Shown piece by piece: positions 24,588 through 32,342 of a stretch of 37,347 nt of DNA (position 1 is the first letter of the stretch; each line of letters opens with the position of its first letter). The notes below the pieces were generated by a model that searched no databases, was not told the DNA's origin, and saw only the letters and a list, made by a program, of their open reading frames with translations. A program made the translations under genes and the position numbers. The stretch comes from Bryobacterales bacterium (lineage in GTDB: Bacteria > Acidobacteriota > Terriglobia > Bryobacterales > Bryobacteraceae). The DNA lies in assembly GCA_026954325.1 (NCBI GenBank), contig JAIXKK010000083.1:1-37347 (forward strand), in the 5' to 3' direction.

Positions 24588-25328
24588 TCATTCCTTCACC
24601 CGGGCGACATCTTCCACGGCCCGGCGATTCATTTCCGCGCCAAGCGTAATGGCTCGCTGGAGCGTCTCAAACTGCCGTAGGACGCTGACGAGACGTATGG
24701 CCGCTTCCGCGGGCTGATAATTTGTAGCCTCCAGCCTGCCCTGCTCTATTCTTGTGCCCGTTGGCGAGGATGTCTTCTGCATGCCGCCATAACGGAAGTA
24801 CGTTGTGCCGGCCTTCGTCAAACCGGCTTTGTCCTCGAAGTCCACAATGGCGAAGCGCCCAACCACCTGTCCGCCCTGACGGATGCTCCCCTGATCGTCC
24901 AGCGTAACCGGTTGGTTCGGATTGAGGCGGATCGGCTTCCCGTCGGCTCCGCGCACGGAATCGCCGGCCTGAGTCATAAGAACGCCTCCGGAGTTGATTT
25001 GAAAATTTCCATTGCGCGTGTAGAGAGGGCCGCCGGCAGATTCCACCACAAAAAAACCCGCGCCCCGCAATGAAAAATCCAAAGAACTCCCGGTGGGCAT
25101 GAGGCTTCCCTGGGCAAAGTCGATCCAGTTCTTATCAATGACCGGACTCGCGGCGGGCAGGGTGTCCTCCGGGCCGTCCAAGGCCTCCGGCGCGATGTAG
25201 GTGCTGTAGTATTCGCGGTCCGCCTTGAATCCGGATGACGTTGCGTTCGCCAGGTTATTGGCGAGCATGTCGAGAGATTCCATTCTAGCCCTGAGGCCGC
25301 TTGCCGCCGTCGTGAGGAGAGCATCCAT
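24588..25328 (-). CDS. flgF: Flagellar proximal rod protein FlgF-like
   Basis: A 246-residue rod protein of the FlgF/FlgG family. The N-terminal helix is MDALLTTAASGLRARMESLDMLANNLANATSSGFK. The central part has SLRGAGFFVVESAGGPLYTRNGNFQINSGG, and the end has LEATNYQPAEAAIRLVSVLRQFETLQRAITLGAEM. It is assigned as FlgF because the next gene is the better FlgG match and this one stands first in the run. No purine-rich ribosome site precedes the ATG (CTCTCCGCG). A sigma-54-like element lies 14 bases upstream. Expression is divergent from fliK. Confidence 0.88.
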   Translation of the reverse strand: MDALLTTAASGLRARMESLDMLANNLANATSSGFKADREYYSTYIAPEALDGPEDTLPAASPVIDKNWIDFAQGSLMPTGSSLDFSLRGAGFFVVESAGGPLYTRNGNFQINSGGVLMTQAGDSVRGADGKPIRLNPNQPVTLDDQGSIRQGGQVVGRFAIVDFEDKAGLTKAGTTYFRYGGMQKTSSPTGTRIEQGRLEATNYQPAEAAIRLVSVLRQFETLQRAITLGAEMNRRAVEDVARVKE

Positions 25329-25342
25329 CGCGGAGAGTGAGA

Positions 25343-25356
25343 GCAGTTTGATTGCC
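25343..25356 (-). promoter_or_regulatory. Sigma-54-like element facing flgF
   Basis: On the minus strand the sequence reads CGGCAATCAAACTGC (25357 down to 25343). The GG and GC doublets are separated by ten bases, as in the consensus TGGCAC-N5-TTGC, with GGCA and TGC matching. The GC is 14 bases from the flgF ATG, so transcription would start almost at the ATG. This is either a leaderless arrangement or a chance match. Confidence 0.3.
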
Positions 25357-25371
25357 GAACGGGAAGTCCTT

Positions 25372-25398
25372 TCAAACTACTTGTTTTTTCTCCGATGA
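25372..25398 (+). promoter_or_regulatory. Sigma-28-like element between flgF and fliK
   Basis: TCAAACTA (25372-25379), an 11-bp spacer, then TCCGATGA (25391-25398). The -10 core CCGAT and the spacing match the FliA consensus, but the -35 is weak. It shares TCCGATGAG with the candidate flaG promoter. AGGAGG at 25398-25403 follows but no start codon is suitably placed. It would give fliK a leader of about 130 bases if fliK starts at 25537. Confidence 0.35.
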
Positions 25399-25509
25399 GG
25401 AGGATAGCGTCTGTTTCAAAACGGCAGAACATTGTCGAATTGGAACGAAACGATCATTTGTTGCCACGCCCCCTTCTCTCAACCTCTTGTATTTTCACAG
25501 TCCGCCGGT

Positions 25510-25524
25510 TGGCCGTTCATATGC
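25510..25524 (+). promoter_or_regulatory. Sigma-54-like element facing fliK
   Basis: TGGCCGTTCATATGC has GG and GC separated by exactly ten bases, with TGGC and TGC matching the -24/-12 consensus TGGCAC-N5-TTGC. The GC is 12 bases before the GTG at 25537. Together with the mirror element facing flgF it suggests divergent early/middle flagellar promoters. Whether this genome has sigma-54 is not visible in the window. Confidence 0.35.
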
Positions 25525-25536
25525 AATAGTTCCCGC

Positions 25537-27306
25537 GTGATCAGTTTGCCGTTCATCGCAGCGCCCGCAACACCCGAGCCAGGCCGTGGGGCCGGCCTTG
25601 CCTTCCCTATGGACGGCCATATGCCAACGGGAAAGACGGCGGTGACGCCAATGGCTTCCTGCAGCGAAATGAGCTTTCAGAATTTGATGGAAGACCTTCT
25701 GCCGGACATGGCTCCGCTGCCTGATGCCCGGGACAACGCCGGACTCTCACCCGATCTTGGCGATGCATCGGGACCTGCCGGCGAGGAACAACAGCGTCGA
25801 GAAACTTCCTCGCCGGCTCTGAAGCCAGTGTGGTATCAGAGTCCGCCCCTGGCGGCCGCCGCGAAGAGGGAGGTGATTACCCGGCGGCCGGAACAGAAAG
25901 AGAAAGAGAAAGAGAAGAGCATGCTCCAGACGAACTGCCCGGTTGCCGTCGAGTCTTTTGCGGAACGGTCGCACCCGCGAACAGCATGCGACGCCGGATA
26001 CCCAGTTCCCGGCCGGGGATTGCCTGTTGTTGTGTTTTCGGGGGCGCAGCCTCAGCCTCCATCGCAGTCATTGTTCCTGGCGCTGGAATCACCAGCTCCC
26101 GTGCATGGTCCGCATGTGGATTTGCAGGCGCCTGGCGTAGAGCAGGGTTCGGTGTCAGCCTTAATCGCTCCGCTATCAGCGGAAAGGGCGCAGACACGTC
26201 CATGGGAGGCCGCTTTCACCCTACGATTGGAAAGCGGCTCCCGTACACCGGAGCAGGCCGTTCCAAGAACCCGGGAGAGCCCCCCGGCCGCGAAGGAAGC
26301 GGTTGCGGGAGTTACAAAGCAGGACGCGGTGAAGGCGGCGGCTTTGCCTCGTGCGGAACGCGTACCCGATGCGCCTCCAATGGTTCTCGCAATGAACAAA
26401 GCGCGGGCCGGCCAATGTCGCCAAACTTCTGAGGGCAGGGAAACGCGGGCGGCCGATGGAGTCCTGCGAGAGCCTGGCAGCCATCCCGAGGCGGGCGGCC
26501 ACCCCATCAGGCAGGATTACCGTGCGTCTCCTGAGGCAAGCCTCGGAGTTCCAGCCACGGAGGTGCGAAGTAGAGATACTTCAACGCACGAAGGCTCACG
26601 GGAGAGGAGGGATGCGCAAGTTTCCCCGGATCGCCGGCCCGAACGGCCGCAGCCCAAGACAGAGCCCATCAACACGGCACAACCGGGACAGGAGAAGCGG
26701 GTCCGGCAGATACCGGAAGAAACCCCGACGCTTGCGCACATTGCAACGGCGGCATCGAGGGCTGCCGTGACCGGGACGCAAAAAGCGGACGGGCCATCAG
26801 GGGCATCGGCCGAAACCCCCATGGCCGAAACGGCATCACCGGCGGAGACTCGGCACACCACGGCGTCGGCACGGGAATCCAAACAAATCACGCTCCCACT
26901 CGATTCCGCGGGAATGCGTGACATCGAGGTGCGGTTGGTAGATCAGGGAGGGCGTGTCCAAGTCTCCGTGCACTCTCCCGACCGGGAAGTAAGAAGCACG
27001 CTACGAGCGAACCTCGAAGAACTGATCGGCTCACTCGAAACTCGCGGCATTCGGGCAGAAATGGCCGTTAGAGGAGGGGAAGCTTCGCAATCCTCACTTT
27101 CCGATGCCGCGGGTACCCGGGAGTCGCGGCCGATGGGCCCTTCGGACCTCTCCCCGGCCGCTCCCCGGGACTTCGACGCGTCAAGGCAGCAACAACACCA
27201 GCAGCGCACCCCATGGCTGCTGCAAACCGAGTCTAAGAGACCGGCTCCGCGGAACGCGGATGCCTGGCAACAAGTACTGGAGGCTTCATGGCAAACACCC
27301 TCATAG
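25537..27306 (+). CDS. fliK: Flagellar hook-length control protein FliK-like
   Basis: Secreted ruler that sets hook length and triggers the export switch. The only strongly conserved part is near the C-terminus: ITLPLDSAGMRDIEVRLVDQ, GGRVQVSVHSPDREVRSTLRANLEELIGSLETRGIRAEMAVRG (the Flg_hook domain). The preceding 400 or so residues are low-complexity, rich in Pro, Ala, Glu and Arg, and probably disordered, as is typical. A Gln-rich tail follows. The start is uncertain: the frame is open from 25432, and GTG 25537 and ATG 25609 or 25624 are candidates, none with a ribosome site. I use 25537 because a promoter-like element lies 12 bases upstream. Position before flgD-flgE supports the role. The end overlaps flgD by 19 bp. 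Confidence 0.8.
   Translation: MISLPFIAAPATPEPGRGAGLAFPMDGHMPTGKTAVTPMASCSEMSFQNLMEDLLPDMAPLPDARDNAGLSPDLGDASGPAGEEQQRRETSSPALKPVWYQSPPLAAAAKREVITRRPEQKEKEKEKSMLQTNCPVAVESFAERSHPRTACDAGYPVPGRGLPVVVFSGAQPQPPSQSLFLALESPAPVHGPHVDLQAPGVEQGSVSALIAPLSAERAQTRPWEAAFTLRLESGSRTPEQAVPRTRESPPAAKEAVAGVTKQDAVKAAALPRAERVPDAPPMVLAMNKARAGQCRQTSEGRETRAADGVLREPGSHPEAGGHPIRQDYRASPEASLGVPATEVRSRDTSTHEGSRERRDAQVSPDRRPERPQPKTEPINTAQPGQEKRVRQIPEETPTLAHIATAASRAAVTGTQKADGPSGASAETPMAETASPAETRHTTASARESKQITLPLDSAGMRDIEVRLVDQGGRVQVSVHSPDREVRSTLRANLEELIGSLETRGIRAEMAVRGGEASQSSLSDAAGTRESRPMGPSDLSPAAPRDFDASRQQQHQQRTPWLLQTESKRPAPRNADAWQQVLEASWQTPS
25895..25916 (+). repeat. Short AGAAAG tandem repeat in fliK
   Basis: Three perfect AGAAAG hexamers (25895-25912) plus a partial fourth, encoding a Lys-Glu alternation (QKEKEKEKEKS). 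Gain or loss of units keeps the reading frame, so it would change linker length but not switch the gene off. Confidence 0.7.
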
Positions 27307-27581
27307 GACCCGCGCAGTCCGGCGCCGGCACGGGCGTTAACACCACCCCGGCTAAGGCGGCGGATCCCGCAACCGCGACCAAGGATATGTTCCTCAAACT
27401 CATGGTCGCGCAGCTCAAGAATCAGGACCCACTGAATCCTACGGATGGAACCGCCTATCTGCAACAACTCAGTCAGATCAGCGGAGTGGAGCAAATGATC
27501 GAAATGCGGCAGCAGTTGGAGGCAATCCACGGCATACTCAGCACGAATCCGAGCCAAACGGCGGCGACGGGTGGCAAATAG
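27288..27581 (+). CDS. flgD: Flagellar hook assembly protein FlgD, N-terminal region only
   Basis: Hook-cap scaffold. The 97-residue product contains the conserved FlgD N-terminus DMFLKLMVAQLKNQDPLNPTDGTAYLQQLSQISGVEQM, and then ends after a short polar tail. Common FlgD proteins have about 220 residues with two further beta domains, so this is a minimal form. There is no sign of a frameshift: the stop is followed by the flgE ribosome site 27 bp before the next start. GGAGG (27279-27283) inside the end of fliK sets the start. Confidence 0.92.
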   Translation: MANTLIGPAQSGAGTGVNTTPAKAADPATATKDMFLKLMVAQLKNQDPLNPTDGTAYLQQLSQISGVEQMIEMRQQLEAIHGILSTNPSQTAATGGK

Positions 27582-27608
27582 CCGCGTCATCAGGAGGTTT
27601 CAATCAAC

Positions 27609-28853
27609 ATGTTCACATCATTCTCAACAGCACTTTCGGCGCTCGGAGCACTCTCCACCGCGGTAGACGTGGTGGGAAACAACCTCGCCAACCTCAATAC
27701 TCCAGGGTTCAAGACGAGCGTCGTGTCGTTTCACGACCTGGTAACCCAGTCATTGGGAGCGGGCCTTGGCGAGACACAGGTGGGGTTCGGAGTGGGACGC
27801 CCGGTTACCTTGCGGCAATTTTCGCAGGGAGCCATCCAAAGCAGTTCCGGACCGCTCGATGCAGCCATTCAGGGTGATGGCTTCCTGGTTGTGCGCGACA
27901 AGGCGGGCGCTCTGCTATATACAAGAGGCGGCAACCTCCAGGTGGACAAATCGGGAAACCTGCTGACGGCCACCAGCGAGCGCGTGCAGGGTTGGACAAG
28001 CATTGGCGGCACCGTCGATACCAACCGCGCGGTCGGCGATATCGTGATCCCGGTGGGCTCTCTGAAGGCCCCCACGCCATCCACGGAGGTTTCTTTTGAT
28101 TTGAACCTCAATGCAGCCGGAACAGCGGGGCCGCCCCCGACACAGTTCTCCACTTCGATAGAAGTATTCGACTCGCTGGGCACAAGCCACATCATCTCTG
28201 TGAATTTCACGAAGAACGCCACCGCGGGCCAGTGGGACTACGCGATCTCGATTCCGGATTCCGACGTCACGAGCCCCATCACACCGGTTGGGGGAACGCT
28301 CACGTTCGACAGCAGTGGGAAGCTGGTCGATCCGCCGGCCGCCGGACCCTTTCCGGCGATCACCGTAACGGGCTTGACGGACGGAGCGGCGGACATGACT
28401 TTGACATGGAACTTGTTTGACGGGACCACGCCCCGGCTCTCGCAATATGCCCAGCCCTCGGCGGTGTCGGCCAACGCACAGGATGGGTCGCCGGCGGCGC
28501 AGTTGATCCGCGTAGGGCTTGATGACGGCGGGCGCATCCTCGCGCAGTACTCGGATGGGCAACAGATCATGGTGGGGCAACTGGCCATGGCCGCCATCCG
28601 TAACCCCGAATCGCTGGTGGCGGTGGGAAACAACAACTATCAACTGAGCGCGAGAACAGCGCTGCCGGCCATCGGCACGGCCGGGACAGGTGGGCGCGGC
28701 ACCATCCTCGGCGGGGCCATCGAATCATCCACGGTAGACATTGCCCGCGAATTCACCAATCTCATCGTACTGCAACGGGGCTACCAGGCCAATGCGAAAG
28801 TCGTTACCACTGTGGATGAATTGAGCCAGGAAACCATCAATCTCAAGAGGTAA
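27609..28853 (+). CDS. flgE: Flagellar hook protein
   Basis: Main subunit of the hook. The 414-residue product has the N-terminal D0 helix (SFSTALSALGALSTAVDVVGNNLANLNTPGFKTS), SSGPLDAAIQGDGFLVVRDKAGALLYTRGGNL, the FlgE-type D1/D2 region with STSIEVFDSLGTSHIISVNFTK, and the C-terminal D0 helix STVDIAREFTNLIVLQRGYQANAKVVTTVDELSQ. AGGAGG lies at 27592-27597. It follows flgD, as in most species. At about 414 residues it is of normal (Salmonella-like) size. Confidence 0.97.
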   Translation: MFTSFSTALSALGALSTAVDVVGNNLANLNTPGFKTSVVSFHDLVTQSLGAGLGETQVGFGVGRPVTLRQFSQGAIQSSSGPLDAAIQGDGFLVVRDKAGALLYTRGGNLQVDKSGNLLTATSERVQGWTSIGGTVDTNRAVGDIVIPVGSLKAPTPSTEVSFDLNLNAAGTAGPPPTQFSTSIEVFDSLGTSHIISVNFTKNATAGQWDYAISIPDSDVTSPITPVGGTLTFDSSGKLVDPPAAGPFPAITVTGLTDGAADMTLTWNLFDGTTPRLSQYAQPSAVSANAQDGSPAAQLIRVGLDDGGRILAQYSDGQQIMVGQLAMAAIRNPESLVAVGNNNYQLSARTALPAIGTAGTGGRGTILGGAIESSTVDIAREFTNLIVLQRGYQANAKVVTTVDELSQETINLKR

Positions 28854-28873
28854 TGAGGAGGCGCGAATAGGCC

Positions 28874-29134
28874 GTGATCCCGCCCCAGAACCCATTGGAT
28901 GAGTTGCATCACTTCGCCGATATCACCCTCGATATCGTGGTGGAACTGGATAAGAAGGTGATCGCGATGCGGCAGATCCTCGAACTCGAATCGGGCAGTG
29001 TGCTCAAACTCACGCGGTCCGCGGGGGAGAACATAGACATTCTCGTGGGAGGCGCCCTGGTGGCATTTGGCGAAATTGTAATCATCGAGGACCAGATGGG
29101 CGTGCGAATCACGGACTTCAACACAGGAGAGTAG
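28874..29134 (+). CDS. fliN: Flagellar motor switch protein FliN, short form
   Basis: An 86-residue protein that is almost entirely a SpoA (C-ring) domain: DITLDIVVELDKKVIAMRQILELESGSVLKLTRSAGENIDILVGGALVAFGEIVIIEDQMGVRITDF. It would form the base of the C-ring and the docking site for FliH-FliI. GTG at 28874 is preceded by GAGGAGG (28856-28862). It follows flgE directly; the usual fliL and fliM are absent. A second, larger FliN-like gene lies at 36523. FliO starts two bases after the stop. Confidence 0.93.
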   Translation: MIPPQNPLDELHHFADITLDIVVELDKKVIAMRQILELESGSVLKLTRSAGENIDILVGGALVAFGEIVIIEDQMGVRITDFNTGE

Positions 29135-29135
29135 T

Positions 29136-29444
29136 ATGGGCTGGTTTGCGCAAGCCGGTGCGATTGCACTGGTGATTGCCCTGGCGGCGGGCGCCAGAGC
29201 ACTGCTCGGCCGAGCGCGAGGAAACACGTTCCGCCTGATAGGCGGGGACCGTAGAAAAGCGAAGGTGCTCGAAGTAATCGACAGGTTGGCTCTTTCGCCC
29301 AGGCATTCGCTCTATGCAGTTCGCCTGGCGGATCAAATGCTGGTAGTGGCGGTGCACGGAGACCGGTGTTCTCTGCTCAAGACGATGCGATGGCCGGGCG
29401 GCGAAACGAAGGCAGAGCGCCCCTCCCCGGCTGGCGTGAGGTAG
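29136..29444 (+). CDS. fliO: Flagellar export-gate assembly protein FliO-like
   Basis: A 102-residue protein with one N-terminal membrane segment (about residues 6-25) and a small cytoplasmic domain typical of FliO: KAKVLEVIDRLALSPRHSLYAVRLADQMLVVAVHGDRCSLL. FliO helps assemble FliP. Sequence conservation in this family is low, so the call rests on this pattern and on the fixed position between fliN and fliP. Its last codons lie just before the fliP ATG (two bases). Confidence 0.85.
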   Translation: MGWFAQAGAIALVIALAAGARALLGRARGNTFRLIGGDRRKAKVLEVIDRLALSPRHSLYAVRLADQMLVVAVHGDRCSLLKTMRWPGGETKAERPSPAGVR

Positions 29445-29446
29445 AT

Positions 29447-30190
29447 ATGGGAGGCGAGAAATTGCTTTGCTTTCTGTTTGCCGGCGGTACGGCGTTAGCT
29501 TCGGGCCAGACCGGCGCTAAGATACCTGGGCTCTTGGAGAAGGGCGGAGTCAATATTCCCGGGGTGCCGATGCAGATCGTAGCGTTACTCACTCTGCTCA
29601 CGGTTCTGCCGGCTGTATTCATGTCGATCACGCCCTTTTTGAGAATCACTGTCGTATTGCATTTTCTAAGGCAGGCGTTGGGCACCCAGTCCACGCCATC
29701 GAACCAGGTGCTTGTCGGCTTGGCTCTCTTCCTGACTCTGTTGATCATGAATCCTGTTTTCAGCGAGGCCTATCACAAAGGATGGGAGCCGCTTGAGAAT
29801 GGGGAGATCCCGGCGGCGCAGGCCTGGGAAGAGGGGACACGGCCCATTCAGATGTTTCTTCTGCGCTATTGCAGAGAGAAGGATATCCGCCTTTTTCTCG
29901 AGATCACCCATTCGCCAATGCCGGCCCGCCCCGCCGATGTCGAGTTGAAGATTCTGGTTCCCGCTTATATTCTCAGCGAGTTGCGAACCGGCTTTCAGAT
30001 CGGCGCGGTGCTGTTTCTGCCGTTTCTGGTGATCGACATGGTGGTGGCGAGCGTGACACTTTCCATCGGCATGGTGCAACTTCCCCCGGTCATGTTGTCG
30101 GCGCCGTTCAAGATCATGCTGTTCGTTCTTGTAGATGGGTGGAACCTGGTGATCGGCTCGCTGGTGAAGAGTTTCTACGCAGGTGTATGA
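29447..30190 (+). CDS. fliP: Flagellar type III export gate protein FliP
   Basis: Core subunit of the FliPQR export channel. Starting at 29447 gives 247 residues: a signal-like N-terminus, then the conserved VALLTLLTVLPAVFMSITPFLRITVVLHFLRQALGTQSTPSNQVLVGLALFLT and, near the end, ILSELRTGFQIGAVLFLPFLVIDMVVASVTLSIGMVQLPPVMLSAPFKIMLFVLVDGWNLV. The frame is open to 29366, but that stretch overlaps fliO and lacks family features. The ribosome site GAGG overlaps the fliO stop region. Confidence 0.97.
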   Translation: MGGEKLLCFLFAGGTALASGQTGAKIPGLLEKGGVNIPGVPMQIVALLTLLTVLPAVFMSITPFLRITVVLHFLRQALGTQSTPSNQVLVGLALFLTLLIMNPVFSEAYHKGWEPLENGEIPAAQAWEEGTRPIQMFLLRYCREKDIRLFLEITHSPMPARPADVELKILVPAYILSELRTGFQIGAVLFLPFLVIDMVVASVTLSIGMVQLPPVMLSAPFKIMLFVLVDGWNLVIGSLVKSFYAGV

Positions 30191-30199
30191 GGTGATGGC

Positions 30200-30469
30200 A
30201 TGAATGCGGAACAGATTGCCGATCTGATACGGCAGACCTTCTGGACTACCTTCTGGCTGGGGCTCCCTTTGCTCGCCTTGGGCTTCCTAACGGGCATTCT
30301 CGTGAGCCTGATACAGATTGTCACATCGATTCAGGACTCGAGCTTTGGCGCGGCGCCCCGTCTGCTGGCGTTTCTCGCCGCACTCGTCATCTTCCTGCCA
30401 TGGATGCTGGCACGGCTGGTGGGGTATACCACGGCGCTGTTTGGAGATTTCAGCCGCTATGCCCGGTAA
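30200..30469 (+). CDS. fliQ: Flagellar type III export gate protein FliQ
   Basis: An 89-residue protein with two membrane helices, as expected of FliQ. Residues 15-45 (FWTTFWLGLPLLALGFLTGILVSLIQIVTSIQD) include the conserved IQ.VTSIQ/NE-type motif, followed by SFGAAPRLLAFLAALVIFLPWMLARLVGYT. It starts 9 bp after fliP and overlaps the fliR start by 11 bp. Confidence 0.95.
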   Translation: MNAEQIADLIRQTFWTTFWLGLPLLALGFLTGILVSLIQIVTSIQDSSFGAAPRLLAFLAALVIFLPWMLARLVGYTTALFGDFSRYAR

Positions 30470-31217
30470 CGCCGCGCTGACAAGTCTGTTGTGGAGCTTC
30501 GTCCTGGTATTGGCGAGAGTATCCGGAGTGGTGGCCCTGGTTCCCGTACCGGGATGGCGCAAGGGGCCGGATGTAGCGCGGATTGTATTCTCCTTGGCGC
30601 TAACGGCGGCGCTGTTCCCTGTCTGGCCCGCACCGCCCAAGGTGAGCCCTGGTATCGGCGAACTCGCCCGTTGGGTCCTCGCGGAATGCTCCTTCGGATT
30701 GCTGCTTGGAATTGGGGTGGGCTTCATGATGGAAGGGTTTACGCTCGCCATGCAAATCCTTGGGCTGCAGGCCGGCTACGCCTATGCTTCGACGATCGAC
30801 CCGTCGAGCGACGCCGACTCGAGCGTCCTGCAGGTGATCGCGCAGTTGGGGACGAGCCTGTTGTTCTTCAGCTTTCGGCTGGACGCGGAACTGTTGCGCT
30901 CCCTTGCCGCCAGCTTTGAAAAGCATCCGGCCGGTGTGTGGATGGGAGGTTGGGACCAGGCAGAGTCCCTGCTCGCCCTGGGAGCGGATATGTGGAAGAC
31001 GGCGTTCCGGTTGGCGTTGCCGGTCCTGGCGCTGCTGGTGATGCTCGATGTCTGCCTGGCCTTGCTCGGGCGGGTGCAGGCCCAGTTGCAGCTACTCACC
31101 CTGGCCTTTCCGGCAAAGATGCTGGTGACCCTGGTCACGCTGGCCGCGCTCGCCGGAGTTCTTCCCGCGGTGTTCCGCCGACAAGCGGAGGAAGTAGTTT
31201 TCCTTTGGGCGAAGTAA
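30459..31217 (+). CDS. fliR: Flagellar type III export gate protein FliR
   Basis: Membrane subunit of the export gate, about 252 residues from the ATG at 30459. Typical segments are LARVSGVVALVPVPGWRKGPDVARIVFSLALTAALFP, GFMMEGFTLAMQILGLQAGYAYASTIDPSSDADSSVLQVIAQL, and a C-terminal region ending FRRQAEEVVFLWAK. Earlier in-frame starts back to 30318 lie inside fliQ and encode non-hydrophobic sequence. It is followed 18 bp later by flhB. Confidence 0.95.
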   Translation: MPGNAALTSLLWSFVLVLARVSGVVALVPVPGWRKGPDVARIVFSLALTAALFPVWPAPPKVSPGIGELARWVLAECSFGLLLGIGVGFMMEGFTLAMQILGLQAGYAYASTIDPSSDADSSVLQVIAQLGTSLLFFSFRLDAELLRSLAASFEKHPAGVWMGGWDQAESLLALGADMWKTAFRLALPVLALLVMLDVCLALLGRVQAQLQLLTLAFPAKMLVTLVTLAALAGVLPAVFRRQAEEVVFLWAK

Positions 31218-31235
31218 TGTTTACGGAGGCAGGAA

Positions 31236-32303
31236 TTGGCCGACTCATCCCAGCGGACAGAGCAACCGACTCCGCGAAGGCTCGAGAAGGCGCGGAAGGA
31301 GGGACAGTTTCCCGCAAGCCGCGAGTTTGTCGGCGGCGTTACGTTTCTGACCTTTGTCTGGCTGGCAACCTCGCAGGCCACAAATGCGCTCACCGCCTCG
31401 CGAAGGCTGATGAAGGAACTGCTGGAACTGGCGTTCGTGACCGAATTGACGCCCTTGACGGCCGTGGGCTGGCTGGGCCGGATCGGCTGGGAATACCTGG
31501 CAATGCTCTGCGCGGTTGGACTCGGGCTTTCCACGCTGTTCGCCGGTGTTCACCTGCTCACCACCGGGTTCGGGTTTTCGGGGAAGAAGCTGGCGCCGGA
31601 CTTCAGCCGGCTCAATCCGATGCCGAGGCTCGGGCAGATGTTTTCACAAAACCTCTCCGCCTGCGCGCAATCGCTGGTTCTGCTGCCGGTATTCGGATGG
31701 ATTGTCTGGCGGCTGGCAAGGGCGAACTGGGTGATCTATCTCCAACTGCCGCGCATGTCCGTGGAACAGGGGTTGGGAAGAGTGGGAGATTCGCTGGGGG
31801 ATCTGCTGTGGAAGGCCTCGATGCTCTTTCTTGTAGTTGGGGCCGTGGATTTATTCCGGCAGAGGCGCCGGTGGATGGGGCAGTTGCGGATGTCGAAGCA
31901 GGAGATTCGCGAAGAGCAGAAAGAAGTGGAGGGGAATCCCCTGATCCGCATGCGTATCCGGCGATTGCAACGGGAGGCGTTGCGGCGGCGGATGATGCAG
32001 CAGGTGCCCAAAGCGACGGCGGTAATCGTCAACCCGACTCACTACGCGGTGGCTGTCCGGTATCAGATGAATGCATCGGGTGCTCCGAAAGTGGTCGCGA
32101 AAGGGAAGAACTGGCTTGCCCTGCGAATCAGGGAAGTGGCTGTCCGAAACCAGGTGCCGGTAGTAGAGAATCCGCCTTTGGCGCGCTCACTTTATGGCTC
32201 GGTGGAGGTGGGACAGGAGATCCCCGCCCATCTCTATCAAGCAGTGGCGGAAGTGCTCGCTTACATATACCGCCTGATGCGCGGCAATCTGCCCGGCCAA
32301 TAA
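31236..32303 (+). CDS. flhB: Flagellar export switch protein FlhB
   Basis: Membrane protein with a cytoplasmic domain that cleaves itself and switches substrate specificity from hook to filament proteins. It begins with TTG at 31236 after GGAGG (31224-31228). The N-terminus is the classic RTEQPTPRRLEKARKEGQFPASRE. Four membrane segments follow. The autocleavage motif NPTH is at residues 266-269 (Asn266-Pro267), within AVIVNPTHYAVAVRY, and the C-terminal VVENPPLARSLY block is present. The 355-residue length is normal. Confidence 0.97.
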   Translation: MADSSQRTEQPTPRRLEKARKEGQFPASREFVGGVTFLTFVWLATSQATNALTASRRLMKELLELAFVTELTPLTAVGWLGRIGWEYLAMLCAVGLGLSTLFAGVHLLTTGFGFSGKKLAPDFSRLNPMPRLGQMFSQNLSACAQSLVLLPVFGWIVWRLARANWVIYLQLPRMSVEQGLGRVGDSLGDLLWKASMLFLVVGAVDLFRQRRRWMGQLRMSKQEIREEQKEVEGNPLIRMRIRRLQREALRRRMMQQVPKATAVIVNPTHYAVAVRYQMNASGAPKVVAKGKNWLALRIREVAVRNQVPVVENPPLARSLYGSVEVGQEIPAHLYQAVAEVLAYIYRLMRGNLPGQ

Positions 32304-32342
32304 CCGGGCTGGGCGCGCAGGCGGCTTTCGGGAGGCTCATGA

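Noticed and set aside
25352..25540. Small plus-strand open frame in the flgF/fliK gap
   Set aside because: No ribosome site and no family resemblance. The gap is better read as a divergent promoter region.
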